The translations under genes were made by a program, and so were the position numbers. Under the pieces are notes generated by a model that was not told the origin of the DNA, ran no database searches, and saw only the letters and a program-made list of their open reading frames with translations. A stretch of DNA of 64,000 bases from NCBI GenBank assembly GCA_002706335.1, contig PAKZ01000032.1, positions 33,466 through 97,465 of the forward strand, read 5' to 3'. This DNA comes from Ahrensia sp. (lineage in GTDB: Bacteria; Pseudomonadota; Alphaproteobacteria; Rhizobiales; Rhizobiaceae). Shown one piece after another: positions 1-9,293 of this stretch (positions are counted from its first letter, which is position 1; the number at the start of each line of letters is the position of its first letter).

Positions 1-2651
1 ATCAGCGCCCGAAGCGATGTCTCGCCTGCGCGGCTTGCCAGCCGCACGAAGTCGCCGTCCCGGATGCCACGTTGTTCGGCGTCATGCGGATGGATTTCCA
101 GCCGGTCCTCCTCGTGCCACGCCACATTGGCGGTACGCCGTGTCTGCGCGCCGACATTGTATTGCGACAGGATGCGGCCGGTGGTCAGAAGCAGCGGGAA
201 GCGCGGGCCGGTCCGCTCGTCCGTCGCCACATATTCGGTGACGATGAATTTGCCCTTGCCGCGCACGAAGCCGTCGACATGCATGATCGGCGAACCGTCG
301 GGATGCGCTTCGTTGCACGGCCACTGGATCGAGCCCTTCTCTTCCAGCAGGTCGTAGGTGACGTTCGCGAAGCTCGGAGTTGTCGCCGCGATCTCGGCCA
401 TGATCTCGGACGGATGGCTGTAGCTCCAGTTCCCCCCCATGGCATTGGCGAGCAGCTGGGTGATCTCCCAGTCGGCATAGCCGTTCTTCGGGCTCATGAC
501 CTTGCGTACGCGGTTGATGCGACGCTCCGCATTGGTGAAGGTGCCGTCCTTCTCGAGGAAGGTCGAACCCGGCAGGAACACATGGGCGTAGTTCGCGGTC
601 TCGTTGAGGAAGAGATCGTGGACCACGACGCATTCCATCGCTGCGAGGCCGGCGGCCACGTGATGCGTGTCCGGATCGGACTGCAGGATGTCTTCGCCCT
701 GGATGTAGATGCCCTTGAACGTGCCATCGACCGCCGCGTCCAGCATGTTCGGAATGCGCAGGCCCGGTTCGGAGTCGATCTCGACGCCCCACAGGCTTTC
801 GAAGATCGCGCGCACTTCCGGCAGCTTGACGTGCCGATAGCCCGGCAGCTCATGCGGGAAGGAACCCATGTCGCAGGAACCCTGCACATTGTTCTGCCCG
901 CGCAGCGGGTTCACGCCTACGCCCTTGCGGCCAATATTGCCGGTCATCATGGCAAGGTTGGCGAGCGCCATGACCGCGGTCGAGCCCTGGCTGTGCTCGG
1001 TGATGCCGAGGCCATAATAGATCGCGCCGTTACCGCCCTTTGCGAACAGGCGTGCGGCCTTGCGCAGTTCCTCGGCCGGCACGCCGGTGAGCTGTTCGGT
1101 CGCCTCGGGCGAATGCCGTTCGTCGGCTGCGAACTCCGCATAGTCCTGGAACTCGTCCCAGTCGCAGCGCTCGCGGATGAACGCCTCGTCCATCAGCCCT
1201 TCAGTGACGATGACATGCGCCAGCGCGGTCAGCACGGCGACATTGGTACCCGGGCGAAGCGGCAGATGATGCGCAGCCTTGATATGCGGCGAACGCACGA
1301 GGTCGATGCGGCGCGGATCGATCACGATCAGCTGAGCGCCTTCGCGCAATCGCTTCTTCAGGCGGCTTCCGAAGACCGGATGGCCGTCGGTCGGATTGGC
1401 GCCGATGACGATCACCACGTCGGTGTGCTCGACGCTGTCGAAATCCTGCGTGCCCGCCGAAGTCCCGAAGGCCTGGCCGAGCCCGTAGCCCGTCGGCGAA
1501 TGGCAGACGCGGGCGCAGGTATCGGTGTTGTTGTTGCCGAAAACGGCGCGCGTCAGCTTCTGGACGAGGTAAGTTTCCTCGTTGGTGCAGCGCGACGAGG
1601 TGATCACCCCGATCGAGTTCTTGCCGTGGTCTTTCTGCAGCTTTTTCAGCTTGTTGGTGGTGAAGCTCAAAGCTTCGTCCCAGGAGACTTCGCGCCACGG
1701 CTCATCGATCGTGTCGCGGATCATCGGGTTGAGGATGCGGTCCTGGTGATTGGCGTAGCCATAGGCGAAGCGCCCTTTGACGCAGGAATGGCCGCGGTTT
1801 GCCTTGCCGTCCTTGTAGGGCACCATGCGGACCAGTTCCTCGCCGCGCATTTCCGCCTTGAAGGAACAGCCGACGCCGCAATAGGCGCATGTCGTGACGA
1901 CCGAGTGCTCAGGCTGGCCGATCTCGATGACCGACTTCTCGGTCAGAGTCGCCGTCGGGCAGGCCTGAACGCAGGCGCCGCAGGAGACGCATTCCGATGA
2001 AAGGAAGTCCTCATGCATGCCCGGCGAGACCCGGCTGTCGAAACCCCTGCCCTCGATAGTCAGCGCGAAGGTGCCTTGCACCTCCTCGCAGGCGCGCACG
2101 CAGCGCGAGCAGACAATGCATTTCGAGGGATCGTAGGTGAAATACGGGTTGGATTCGTCCTTCGGCATCCAGCGCATGTTCGGCTGGTCGCTGTTGCGCG
2201 CGACCACGTGATTGTCGCCCTCATAGCCATAGCGTACGTCGCGCAGGCCGACAGCGCCGGCCATATCCTGCAATTCGCAGTCGCCATTGGCGGCGCAGGT
2301 CAGGCAGTCCAGCGGGTGGTCGGAGATATAGAGCTCCATCACGCCGCGGCGGATGTCCTTCAGCTTGCCGGTCTGGGTATGGACGACCATGCCATCGGCG
2401 ACCGGTGTCGTGCAGGACGACGGCGTGCCGTTGCGTCCTTCGATCTCGACAACGCACAGGCGGCAGGAGCCGAATGCATCGACCATGTCGGTGGCACAGA
2501 GTTTCGGTACGGAAATGCCAACCTCCTGCGAGGCGCGCATGACCGATGTGCCTTCCGGCACAGTCACCTCGAAACCGTCGATGGTCAGCATAACGGTCTT
2601 TTCCGACCGGGAAGCGGGTGTTCCGAAATCCGTCTCTTGTATCAGGCGCAT
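1..2651 (-). CDS. fdsA: NAD-dependent formate dehydrogenase, alpha (catalytic) subunit; 3' end cut by window edge
   Basis: Catalytic subunit of a cytoplasmic, molybdenum-type formate dehydrogenase that oxidises formate to CO2. About 883 codons are present; the family is usually about 950-990 residues, so only the C-terminus is missing. In order I read an N-terminal [2Fe-2S] domain (CRLCVVE), a DCLTC...CELQ segment, two ferredoxin-like 4Fe-4S clusters (CIVCSRCVRACEE and CVSCGACVQACP), then the molybdopterin domain opening with CAYCGVGC. The active-site residue in ARVCHSP is encoded by TGC, so this is a cysteine and not a selenocysteine enzyme. The ATG at 2651 follows fdsB by 4 bases. It is the third gene of fdsGBA; accessory genes such as fdhD and fdsD would lie past the left edge. 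Confidence 0.95.
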   Translation of the reverse strand, partial: MRLIQETDFGTPASRSEKTVMLTIDGFEVTVPEGTSVMRASQEVGISVPKLCATDMVDAFGSCRLCVVEIEGRNGTPSSCTTPVADGMVVHTQTGKLKDIRRGVMELYISDHPLDCLTCAANGDCELQDMAGAVGLRDVRYGYEGDNHVVARNSDQPNMRWMPKDESNPYFTYDPSKCIVCSRCVRACEEVQGTFALTIEGRGFDSRVSPGMHEDFLSSECVSCGACVQACPTATLTEKSVIEIGQPEHSVVTTCAYCGVGCSFKAEMRGEELVRMVPYKDGKANRGHSCVKGRFAYGYANHQDRILNPMIRDTIDEPWREVSWDEALSFTTNKLKKLQKDHGKNSIGVITSSRCTNEETYLVQKLTRAVFGNNNTDTCARVCHSPTGYGLGQAFGTSAGTQDFDSVEHTDVVIVIGANPTDGHPVFGSRLKKRLREGAQLIVIDPRRIDLVRSPHIKAAHHLPLRPGTNVAVLTALAHVIVTEGLMDEAFIRERCDWDEFQDYAEFAADERHSPEATEQLTGVPAEELRKAARLFAKGGNGAIYYGLGITEHSQGSTAVMALANLAMMTGNIGRKGVGVNPLRGQNNVQGSCDMGSFPHELPGYRHVKLPEVRAIFESLWGVEIDSEPGLRIPNMLDAAVDGTFKGIYIQGEDILQSDPDTHHVAAGLAAMECVVVHDLFLNETANYAHVFLPGSTFLEKDGTFTNAERRINRVRKVMSPKNGYADWEITQLLANAMGGNWSYSHPSEIMAEIAATTPSFANVTYDLLEEKGSIQWPCNEAHPDGSPIMHVDGFVRGKGKFIVTEYVATDERTGPRFPLLLTTGRILSQYNVGAQTRRTANVAWHEEDRLEIHPHDAEQRGIRDGDFVRLASRAGETSLRAL

Positions 2652-2655
2652 GATT

Positions 2656-4212
2656 TCACTCCGCAGCTTGCAGGTAGGGGTTCTTCCGGAAATCGTCCGG
2701 GAAATGGGTGAGCGCGCTCATCACGGGATAGGGCGTGAACCCGCCCAATGCGCAGAGCGAGCCGAATTTCATCGTGTTGCAGAGATCGGCGACCAGTTCG
2801 AGATTCTTCTCCCGGTCGATACCCTGCATGATCTTCTCCACCGTCTCGGCGCCGCGTACCGCGCCGATTCGGCACGGCGTGCACTTGCCGCAGCTTTCGA
2901 TGGCGCAGAACTCGAAGGCGAAACGGGCCTGCTTCATCATGTCGGCGGTCTCGTCGAAGACAACGATACCGGCATGGCCGATCAGCCCGTCCTTGCCCGC
3001 GAACGCCTCATAGTCAAACGGCGTATCGAACAGTTCGCGCGGAAAATAGGCGCCGAGCGGACCGCCGACCTGCACCGCCTTGACTTCACGGCCCGTCGCC
3101 GTGCCGCCGCCGATCTCGTCGACGATCTCGCCGAGCGTGAGGCCAAAGGCCGTCTCGTAGAGCCCGCCATGCTTGACGTTGCCGGCGATCTGGATCGGGA
3201 TCGTTCCGCGCGACCGGCCCATGCCGAAGTCGCGATAATAGTCCGCGCCCTTGTCGAGGATCACCGGTACGGAAGCCAGCGAGATGACGTTGTTGATCAC
3301 CGTCGGCCGCCCCAGGAAGCCCTTGTGAGCCGGCAGCGGCGGCTTGGCGCGAACGACACCGCGCTTGCCTTCCAGTGAATTGAGAAGAGAGGTTTCTTCG
3401 CCGCACACATAGGCCCCCGCGCCGACTCGGACTTCGATGTCGAAGGCCTTGCCGGAACCGAGAACCGAAGCGCCCAGCACGCCCTTTTCACGGGCGATGC
3501 CGATGGCGGCGTTCATGATGCGGATCGCATCCGGATATTCGGAACGCAGATAGATGTAGCCCTTGGTCGCCGCTGTCGCGAGGCCGGCAATCGCCATGCC
3601 TTCGATCAGCACGAAGGGATCGCCCTCCATGATCATTCGGTCGGCGAATGTGCCGCTGTCGCCCTCGTCGGCATTGCAAACGATATACTTCTGCGGGCCC
3701 GCCTCATCGAGCACGGTCTTCCACTTGATGCCCGTCGGGAACCCCGCCCCTCCTCGTCCGCGCAGACCGGAGTCGGTCACAGTCTGGACGATGTCGGAGG
3801 CGGCCATGGAGACGGCATTGCGCAGGCCTTTCAGCCCGTCATGCGCCTCGTAATCCTCAAGCGACACCGGATCGACAATGCCGCAACGCGCGAAGGTCAG
3901 ACGCGTCTGATTCTTCAGGAAGGGGATGTCTTCCGGATTGCCGAGCGAAAGCGCATGCGCCCCGCCGGAGAGGAACTCGGCGTCGAAAAGCGCGGAAACG
4001 TCTCCGACGCTCACCGGACCGTAAGCGATGCGGCCGCCATCCGTGGCGACTTCCAACATCGGCTCCAACCAATAGAGGCCACGCGAACCGTTGCGCACCA
4101 GTTTAATGTCGGCGCCACGCTTCTGCGCTTCGCCGACAATCGCCTGCGCGACATCATCGGCGCCGAGCGCAACCGCACCGGAATCGCCGGGTATGTAAAT
4201 CGTGACAGTCAT
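2656..4212 (-). CDS. fdsB: NAD-dependent formate dehydrogenase, beta subunit (NuoF-like)
   Basis: Diaphorase subunit (518 aa) that passes electrons from the formate dehydrogenase iron-sulfur chain through FMN to NAD+. The first roughly 120 residues are a NuoE-type thioredoxin-like domain, as is usual for FdsB. The remainder is NuoF-like, with the nucleotide/FMN motif GLRGRGGAGFPTG, NADEGDSGTFADR, GAGAYVCGEETSL, and the 4Fe-4S ligands ESCGKCTPCR plus a later LCALGG. The start at 4212 is chosen because it gives MTVTIYIPGD and overlaps the fdsG stop by four bases (ATGA). The frame stays open upstream, but that extension lies inside fdsG and has no family resemblance. Translationally coupled in fdsGBA. 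Confidence 0.95.
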   Translation of the reverse strand: MTVTIYIPGDSGAVALGADDVAQAIVGEAQKRGADIKLVRNGSRGLYWLEPMLEVATDGGRIAYGPVSVGDVSALFDAEFLSGGAHALSLGNPEDIPFLKNQTRLTFARCGIVDPVSLEDYEAHDGLKGLRNAVSMAASDIVQTVTDSGLRGRGGAGFPTGIKWKTVLDEAGPQKYIVCNADEGDSGTFADRMIMEGDPFVLIEGMAIAGLATAATKGYIYLRSEYPDAIRIMNAAIGIAREKGVLGASVLGSGKAFDIEVRVGAGAYVCGEETSLLNSLEGKRGVVRAKPPLPAHKGFLGRPTVINNVISLASVPVILDKGADYYRDFGMGRSRGTIPIQIAGNVKHGGLYETAFGLTLGEIVDEIGGGTATGREVKAVQVGGPLGAYFPRELFDTPFDYEAFAGKDGLIGHAGIVVFDETADMMKQARFAFEFCAIESCGKCTPCRIGAVRGAETVEKIMQGIDREKNLELVADLCNTMKFGSLCALGGFTPYPVMSALTHFPDDFRKNPYLQAAE

Positions 4213-4688
4213 GACCGTACCTCGGAAGAGATAGCGTCGATGCGCGCTTCGTCGACCCGGCCGATCACCTTGCCGTCGACCATGGCGGCCGGCGCACAGG
4301 CGCACAGGCCAAGACAATAGACGGCTTCCAGCGTCACCGAACCGTCCGGGGCGGTGTCACCGAAGCCAATCTTGAAGCGGCTCTTCGCGTGTTCGGCGAT
4401 CGCGTCGCTACCCATCGACTGGCAGGCCTCGGCCCGGCAGATCTTGACGACGTGCCGACCCGCCGGCTGCTCGCGGAAATCGTGATAAAAGCTCATCACG
4501 CCATGCACCTCGGCACGGCTCAGATTGAGCTTGTTCGCGATGACGGGCAGCGCTTCCTGCGGAATGCATCCGAGATCCTCCTGCACCGCGTGCAGAATGG
4601 GAAGCAAAGGTCCTTCGAGATTGATGTGTTCGTCGACAATCGCTTGGATACGATTGCCGTCGAAGTCGGACGACAGGTCCAAGCCCAT
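4209..4688 (-). CDS. fdsG: NAD-dependent formate dehydrogenase, gamma subunit (NuoE-like)
   Basis: Small [2Fe-2S] subunit (159 aa) that works with FdsB in NAD+ reduction. The NuoE-type ligands are visible as CRAEACQSMG and CLGLCACAP in the C-terminal half, and the N-terminal helical part (EGPLLPILHAVQEDLG...) is typical. First gene of fdsGBA. Its start is 26 bases downstream of a TGTATACA box and about 80 bases downstream of a LysR-type palindrome, so the operon appears to have two possible regulators. Confidence 0.94.
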   Translation of the reverse strand: MGLDLSSDFDGNRIQAIVDEHINLEGPLLPILHAVQEDLGCIPQEALPVIANKLNLSRAEVHGVMSFYHDFREQPAGRHVVKICRAEACQSMGSDAIAEHAKSRFKIGFGDTAPDGSVTLEAVYCLGLCACAPAAMVDGKVIGRVDEARIDAISSEVRS

Positions 4689-4713
4689 GCCGTTCCTCCC
4701 TATTTGGCCGCTA

Positions 4714-4721
4714 TGTATACA
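4714..4721. promoter_or_regulatory. TGTATACA operator before fdsG
   Basis: Perfect 8-base palindrome TGTATACA, 26 bases upstream of the fdsG start. The same motif is found before ligM, before the GntR gene at 15620-16354, and twice, once as a variant, between ligM and metF. A GntR/FCD-type repressor is the natural candidate. Binding is inferred. Confidence 0.6.
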
Positions 4722-4767
4722 GTTTGCCAGAAAACGACATTCGGAATCAATAATGGATTTCCGTGGA

Positions 4768-4788
4768 TTGATAGGAGAATCCTATCAA
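4768..4788. promoter_or_regulatory. LysR-type palindrome before fdsGBA
   Basis: Perfect inverted repeat with arms TTGATAGGA and TCCTATCAA around a GAA spacer. Its core is ATAG-N7-CTAT, a known LysR/OxyR-type recognition pattern. It overlaps the last codons of the lysR gene and sits 80 bases upstream of fdsG, which is a usual place for a LysR activator site. Confidence 0.65.
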
Positions 4789-5681
4789 GAATTCTTCAGC
4801 TGGCCGGCGACCCTGGAAGCGCATTTCAGCAGCGCGTCGATGACCGGCGTGCGCGGTTCCCGCTCATCGGCGATGGCCCCGATTGTCTGGATCGCGTCGG
4901 GTTCGGTGAGAGGCAAGGCACGGATCGTTCCCGCCGCATTGAAGATGTCGACGACCTTGGCCGGAAGGATCGACGACCACGCGCCTGCGAGCACATGCGA
5001 CACCAGAGCGATCATTGAGTCCGATTCCAACACCGGCCGCGCACTGACGCCGACCGCCTCAAAATACTGGTTGATTATGCGCCGGTTCTGCATGTCCGGC
5101 GTCAGCAGGCAAAGCGGCGCGGCGCTCGCCTCTTTCCAGGTCACGGTCTCGCGGTCCGCGAACAGATCAGGCGCGGCGGTCACGAACATGTAGCGTTCGT
5201 CATAGAGCGGCACGCTGACGACTTTGCCCAGCGGCTCGTTCGCAAGATAGGTGATGCCGACATCGATCTCGAGATTGTCGATCAGGTCCAGAATCTCGAC
5301 CGAGGCGCGCGACAGCACGACGAAATTGACGCCGGGATGAAGCGCATGGAAGGCGACCGTGAGCTCGCGCACCATCGGCAGCGCCGTGGGAATGGCGGCC
5401 AGCCGCACCGAGCCGTGCAGACCGTGACGGGCAGCGTTGATCTCCATGCGCATGGCACGCGCGTCGCCAACGATGCGCCGGGACCATTCCAGCACCCGTT
5501 GCCCCTCCGGCGTCAGGCCTTGAAATCTGGACCCACGTTGGACGAGCAATACGCCAAGCTGATCTTCGAGCTGCTTGATCGAGGCGGAAAGCGTCGGCTG
5601 GCTGACATTGCAGGCTTCGGCGGCCTTGCCGAAATGCTTTTCGCGGGCGAGCGCCAGGAAGAATTCCAGCTTGTCAATCAT
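4785..5681 (-). CDS. LysR-family transcriptional regulator (likely FdsR-type, formate dehydrogenase)
   Basis: DNA-binding regulator of 298 aa. The N-terminal winged helix-turn-helix is clear (FLALAREKHFGKAAEACNVSQPTLSASIKQLEDQLG), followed by a LysR substrate-binding domain. It lies directly upstream of fdsGBA on the same strand, not divergently. The 21-base palindrome at its own 3' end is the probable site where it activates fdsG. The effector is unknown; formate or a C1 signal is a guess from position. LysR genes beside fds operons are common in proteobacteria. Confidence 0.88.
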   Translation of the reverse strand: MIDKLEFFLALAREKHFGKAAEACNVSQPTLSASIKQLEDQLGVLLVQRGSRFQGLTPEGQRVLEWSRRIVGDARAMRMEINAARHGLHGSVRLAAIPTALPMVRELTVAFHALHPGVNFVVLSRASVEILDLIDNLEIDVGITYLANEPLGKVVSVPLYDERYMFVTAAPDLFADRETVTWKEASAAPLCLLTPDMQNRRIINQYFEAVGVSARPVLESDSMIALVSHVLAGAWSSILPAKVVDIFNAAGTIRALPLTEPDAIQTIGAIADEREPRTPVIDALLKCASRVAGQLKNS

Positions 5682-5950
5682 GGTCGCTGTCCGGCCTTTG
5701 AGATTGCACTCATCCTATCGCAAATCACCTCGATCCCTGCAATGCAGCGCCTAGGGCGGGCTTTCGGAAAGGCAAGCTAACAGGCTGTTATGTAACATTA
5801 TTTTACCGCAGGACATTACAGAAATTTAATGGCGCGATGGGCCGCCACGCCATTGAACGGCCCTTTCGCGAACCCACCTTTCCCAATGTTGAAACCCGAC
5901 GGAGCCCTCGTCAAAAACCCGGACCCCGCCGAAACAGAAGGAAGAACGAA

Positions 5951-6283
5951 ATGAAACGTCTGGTTTCCATCGCTACCGCGGCAGCATTCTCCGCACTCGC
6001 AGTCGCCGGCACTGCACAGGCTGCGACCATGTGGAGTAACGACACGGCCGCCATCCAGTCCCTGAAGGCCGGCCAGTTCACCGTAACCCGAATTGACTCC
6101 CTCAATCACGACAGGGCCGAAGATATCCGAAAGCAGGGCGACGAGATGGCGAGTTCCGTGCAGAAGGCGATCCGCGCGAACCCGACCTTGTTGCGCAACC
6201 TGAAGGCTCAGAACGTCGAGATCGACAACGTGGTGGCAGCGGCGCAGGCCGCCGACGGCACAGTGACCTTCTATCTGCGATAA
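5951..6283 (+). CDS. small exported protein of unknown function
   Basis: 110 aa. The N-terminus is a clear Sec signal peptide: MKR, a hydrophobic alanine-rich stretch, then a probable cut after AGTAQA near residue 24. The mature part (about 86 aa) has no cysteines and no motif I recognise. It starts at the ATG at 5951 with a purine-rich GAAGGAAGA upstream; a longer open frame upstream lacks a signal peptide and is unlikely. It stands alone between lysR and a convergent hydrolase gene. The upstream gap holds a small inverted repeat (TGTTA/TAACA, 5786-5797). I do not assign a function. Confidence 0.75.
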   Translation: MKRLVSIATAAAFSALAVAGTAQAATMWSNDTAAIQSLKAGQFTVTRIDSLNHDRAEDIRKQGDEMASSVQKAIRANPTLLRNLKAQNVEIDNVVAAAQAADGTVTFYLR

Positions 6284-6294
6284 ACAGAAGAATT

Positions 6295-6325
6295 GGCGCC
6301 GGGGTTTGCTCCCAGCCCCGGCGCC
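6295..6325. terminator. bidirectional terminator hairpin
   Basis: Perfect 10-base arms GGCGCCGGGG (6295-6304) and CCCCGGCGCC (6316-6325) with an 11-base loop, placed between two convergent genes. No strong T-tract on either side. Confidence 0.75.
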
Positions 6326-6326
6326 A

Positions 6327-7166
6327 TTATGACGCGAGGAATTCGCGCAGCAACGTCCATTCGGCTTCCGTCGCCAATGTCGGCGCATGCCCCACGCCGG
6401 CAAACTCCACCAGTTCAGGTTTTGGCCCCCGCCCGCGCATGTCGGCAGCGACTGACGCCGGCAACACGTCAGACTCGGCGCCGCGCAGAAGCAGCGTTGG
6501 CAGGTCCAGCGAATCCCACTCGTCCCAGCAATCCAGATCGCCCTTGTGCACGGTGAATTGCGTGACGATGTTCGGATCGTAATGCACGGTTACCCGGCCA
6601 TCGTCCGAGCGCCGCATCGAACTGTCCGCCATGCGCCGCCAGAAACCGGCGGTATTGTCGCCGAACGGAGCGTAATTCGTGCGCAGCCACTGCTCAAGTT
6701 CGATCACCGAATGAAAGGATGGCGGCGCACCGACATAATCAGCGATCCGCGTGCTTGCGGCTTCCGGGATCCATGGCCCGATATCATTGACCACCAGATG
6801 GCTGATCCGGTCCCTCAATGGTCCTGCCGCCAGAGTGACGCCGATCAGCCCGCCCATCGACGTGCCGACCCAGCGTAAAGTCCCGACGCTGAAATGATCG
6901 AGGATGGCCGACGCATGCTCACCATAGGAAGCATAGGAATAATCGGTCGCGATATCCGTCGCCCAGGACGACAGACCACGGCCCAGAGTGTCCGGGCATA
7001 TAACGAAATATTCGTCGGAAAGCGCGATCGCTGCCTCATCGAAATCGCGGCCAGTCCGCGCCAAACCATGCCACATGACCAGCGCCGGCTTCGAGCGGTC
7101 GCCCCAACTCGAGACATGCAGTTCGTGAGCACCGGAGGAGACATAATCCGAGCGTCTCTCGATCAT
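6327..7166 (-). CDS. alpha/beta hydrolase
   Basis: 279 aa cytoplasmic alpha/beta-fold hydrolase. The nucleophile elbow is GTSMGG, the oxyanion region is MWHGLARTGRDF, and the catalytic histidine lies in GVGHAPTL near the C-terminus. The start at 7166 (MIERRSDYV) overlaps the livM stop by ATGA; the frame is open further upstream, but only inside livM. As the last gene of the liv operon it may hydrolyse an ester or amide taken up by that transporter. The substrate cannot be read from sequence. Confidence 0.8.
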   Translation of the reverse strand: MIERRSDYVSSGAHELHVSSWGDRSKPALVMWHGLARTGRDFDEAAIALSDEYFVICPDTLGRGLSSWATDIATDYSYASYGEHASAILDHFSVGTLRWVGTSMGGLIGVTLAAGPLRDRISHLVVNDIGPWIPEAASTRIADYVGAPPSFHSVIELEQWLRTNYAPFGDNTAGFWRRMADSSMRRSDDGRVTVHYDPNIVTQFTVHKGDLDCWDEWDSLDLPTLLLRGAESDVLPASVAADMRGRGPKPELVEFAGVGHAPTLATEAEWTLLREFLAS

Positions 7167-8266
7167 CGGTGAGAGCCTTTCTTCATCAGGGTTCCCGCGA
7201 TGCCCGCCGGGAAGAAATAGACCAGCAGGATGAACAGGATGCCGAGCCATAACAGCCAGCGATCCGGGTCGAGCAGATTGGGCACGAGCGGGATATTCGC
7301 GGTCGCGCTAGACGCGGCCTCCATCAGGTCTTTCAGATAAAACTGCGCCAGGCTCATCAGCACGACGCCGATCACCGCGCCGACCATTGTCCCCATGCCG
7401 CCGATCACGACCATCAGGAGGATGTCGATCATGATCGCGAAAGAGAGCGTCGTCTCGGGTCCGGTATATTTCAGCCATACGGCCCAGACCGTGCCCGCAA
7501 GCGAGGCGATGACGGCGGCGATGACGAAAACCGAGGTGCGGTAGGCGACGACGCGGTAGCCGATCGCTTCGGCCCGCATCTCGTTCTCGCGGATCGCCTC
7601 CAGAACGGTTCCAAGAGGGGAACGAACGATGCGGATCAGTGCAAGGAACAGGACGAAGCAACACAGGAACACGAAATAATATGCAGCGATCTTGCCATTC
7701 ATCGAGACGCCGAACAGCTTCAACACCTTGCCGTCACCATCGGTCAGCAGCTTTGCCGCCGGTTTGAACAGGTCGGGAGCCTTGTAGACGATGCCGTCCT
7801 CGCCGCCGGTAAACTGCGAGAATTGCGAGGCGAGCACCATCATCACCGAGGCCGCGGCGAGCGTGACCATCGCAAAGAAGATCGCCTTGACCCTAAGCGA
7901 CAGCACGCCGATCAGCACCGCCAATACGATGGCGACAATGACCCCCGCTCCGCCGCCGACTAGTACGGCGCTCCAACCGGGCCCCATGCCTTTCAGGGCG
8001 ATCGCCGCGCCATACGCGCCCAGGCCGAAGAACATCGTATGCGCGAAGGAAACGATGCCGGTGTAGCCGATCAGGAGATCGTAACTCGCCGCCAGCACGA
8101 TGAAGACGCAGATGCGCGCAGCGACTTGGCTCGAGCGCACGTCCTGGAACAGAAAAGGCGCGAAGGCGAGCGCCAGCCCGATGGCGAAAACGACGGCATA
8201 GACGATCATCCGGCCGGTGCGGCCGCGATCGGCGGGCGGCGCGGAGGAGATGGCGGTATCGGTCAT
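7163..8266 (-). CDS. livM: branched-chain amino acid-type ABC transporter, permease LivM
   Basis: Inner-membrane permease, 367 aa, with about ten hydrophobic segments and the LivM signature region YDLLIGYTGIVSFAHTMFFGLGAYG. Fourth transport gene of livKGFHM, 13 bases after livH. HAAT-family transporters carry amino acids but also amides, urea and aromatic acids, so the substrate is open. Confidence 0.9.
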   Translation of the reverse strand: MTDTAISSAPPADRGRTGRMIVYAVVFAIGLALAFAPFLFQDVRSSQVAARICVFIVLAASYDLLIGYTGIVSFAHTMFFGLGAYGAAIALKGMGPGWSAVLVGGGAGVIVAIVLAVLIGVLSLRVKAIFFAMVTLAAASVMMVLASQFSQFTGGEDGIVYKAPDLFKPAAKLLTDGDGKVLKLFGVSMNGKIAAYYFVFLCCFVLFLALIRIVRSPLGTVLEAIRENEMRAEAIGYRVVAYRTSVFVIAAVIASLAGTVWAVWLKYTGPETTLSFAIMIDILLMVVIGGMGTMVGAVIGVVLMSLAQFYLKDLMEAASSATANIPLVPNLLDPDRWLLWLGILFILLVYFFPAGIAGTLMKKGSHR

Positions 8267-8279
8267 CTCTGCCCTCCCC

Positions 8280-9284
8280 TCACTTGCCCGCCGCCGGGCG
8301 CAGGCCGAGCGGCCGCCACAGCAGGATCGCCATCATCAGGATCATGTTCGAGGCGAGCGACAGCTTCGGAAAGATGAAGGCGACATAGTTGCCGAGCAGC
8401 CCGACCAGCAGCGCGCCGAGGAGCGAGCCCTCGATTGAGCCCAATCCGCCGATGATCACGACGATGAACACAAGGATCATCAACTCGCTGCCGAGCGTGC
8501 CCGAGATCAGGCCCTGATAGCCGGCCCACATCGCGCCACCCATTGCGGCGAGCGCCGAACCAACCATGAAGACGGCGATGAACAGCCGGTCGATCCTGAA
8601 GCCCAGCGCCTCGACCATCTCGCGGTTTTCGACGCCGGCGCGGATCAAAAGTCCGATCCGGGTGCGGTTGAGAACGAGGCTCAGCGCGATGAAGACGACG
8701 AGACCAAGAAAGAAGGCGAAGACCCGGTAGGTTTCGATCGCCACATCGCCAATCACGAACGAGCCTTCGAGCAGCGCCGGGCGCGGCACCGGCATCGGGC
8801 TGCCGCCCCACAAGGCGAGGATGATCTGCTCGGCGACGATCAGCGCGCCGATGGTGATTAGGATCTGGCGCAGGTGATCCGAATAGACCGGCTTGACGAT
8901 GACCCTCTCGAAGAACCATCCCGCGGCAAGACCGAACAGGGTCGCAGCGCCGAGTGCCGCGAAAAGCGCTAGGAAATTGAGCGTCAGCGAGTCCGCTCCG
9001 ACCCAGGCGGCGAGCGCCGCCAGCACTGTCGCGGCAATGAAGGCGCCGAAGGAGATGAAGGCCGAATGGCCAAAATTCAGCACATCCATCAGGCCGAAGA
9101 CGAGGGAGAGCCCCGACGCCATCAGGAAGATCATCATGCCCATGGCGAGACCGGCGACGGTGAGCGTCACCCATGAGGAGAACGAGCCGACCAGCGGCAG
9201 CGAGACGACCATCAGGATGACCGGCAGAGCGTTAACCCCGCCAATCCGTTCGAATGCCGCAGCCATGGAGGATTGCCTTGCCAT
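8280..9284 (-). CDS. livH: branched-chain amino acid-type ABC transporter, permease LivH
   Basis: Inner-membrane permease, 334 aa, hydrophobic throughout, with the LivH-type stretch SGLSLVFGLMDVLNFGHSAF near residues 55-75. The chosen start at 9284 has a GAGAGG ribosome site; a shorter start (MAAAFERIGG) is possible. It pairs with LivM to form the membrane channel. Confidence 0.9.
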   Translation of the reverse strand: MARQSSMAAAFERIGGVNALPVILMVVSLPLVGSFSSWVTLTVAGLAMGMMIFLMASGLSLVFGLMDVLNFGHSAFISFGAFIAATVLAALAAWVGADSLTLNFLALFAALGAATLFGLAAGWFFERVIVKPVYSDHLRQILITIGALIVAEQIILALWGGSPMPVPRPALLEGSFVIGDVAIETYRVFAFFLGLVVFIALSLVLNRTRIGLLIRAGVENREMVEALGFRIDRLFIAVFMVGSALAAMGGAMWAGYQGLISGTLGSELMILVFIVVIIGGLGSIEGSLLGALLVGLLGNYVAFIFPKLSLASNMILMMAILLWRPLGLRPAAGK

Positions 9285-9293
9285 GCCCCTCTC

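Noticed and set aside
72..2000. 642-codon open frame on the plus strand
   Set aside because: Antisense to fdsA, whose cofactor motifs are continuous on the other strand.
1..2651. selenocysteine-type formate dehydrogenase
   Set aside because: The active-site codon is TGC (Cys), with no TGA in frame.
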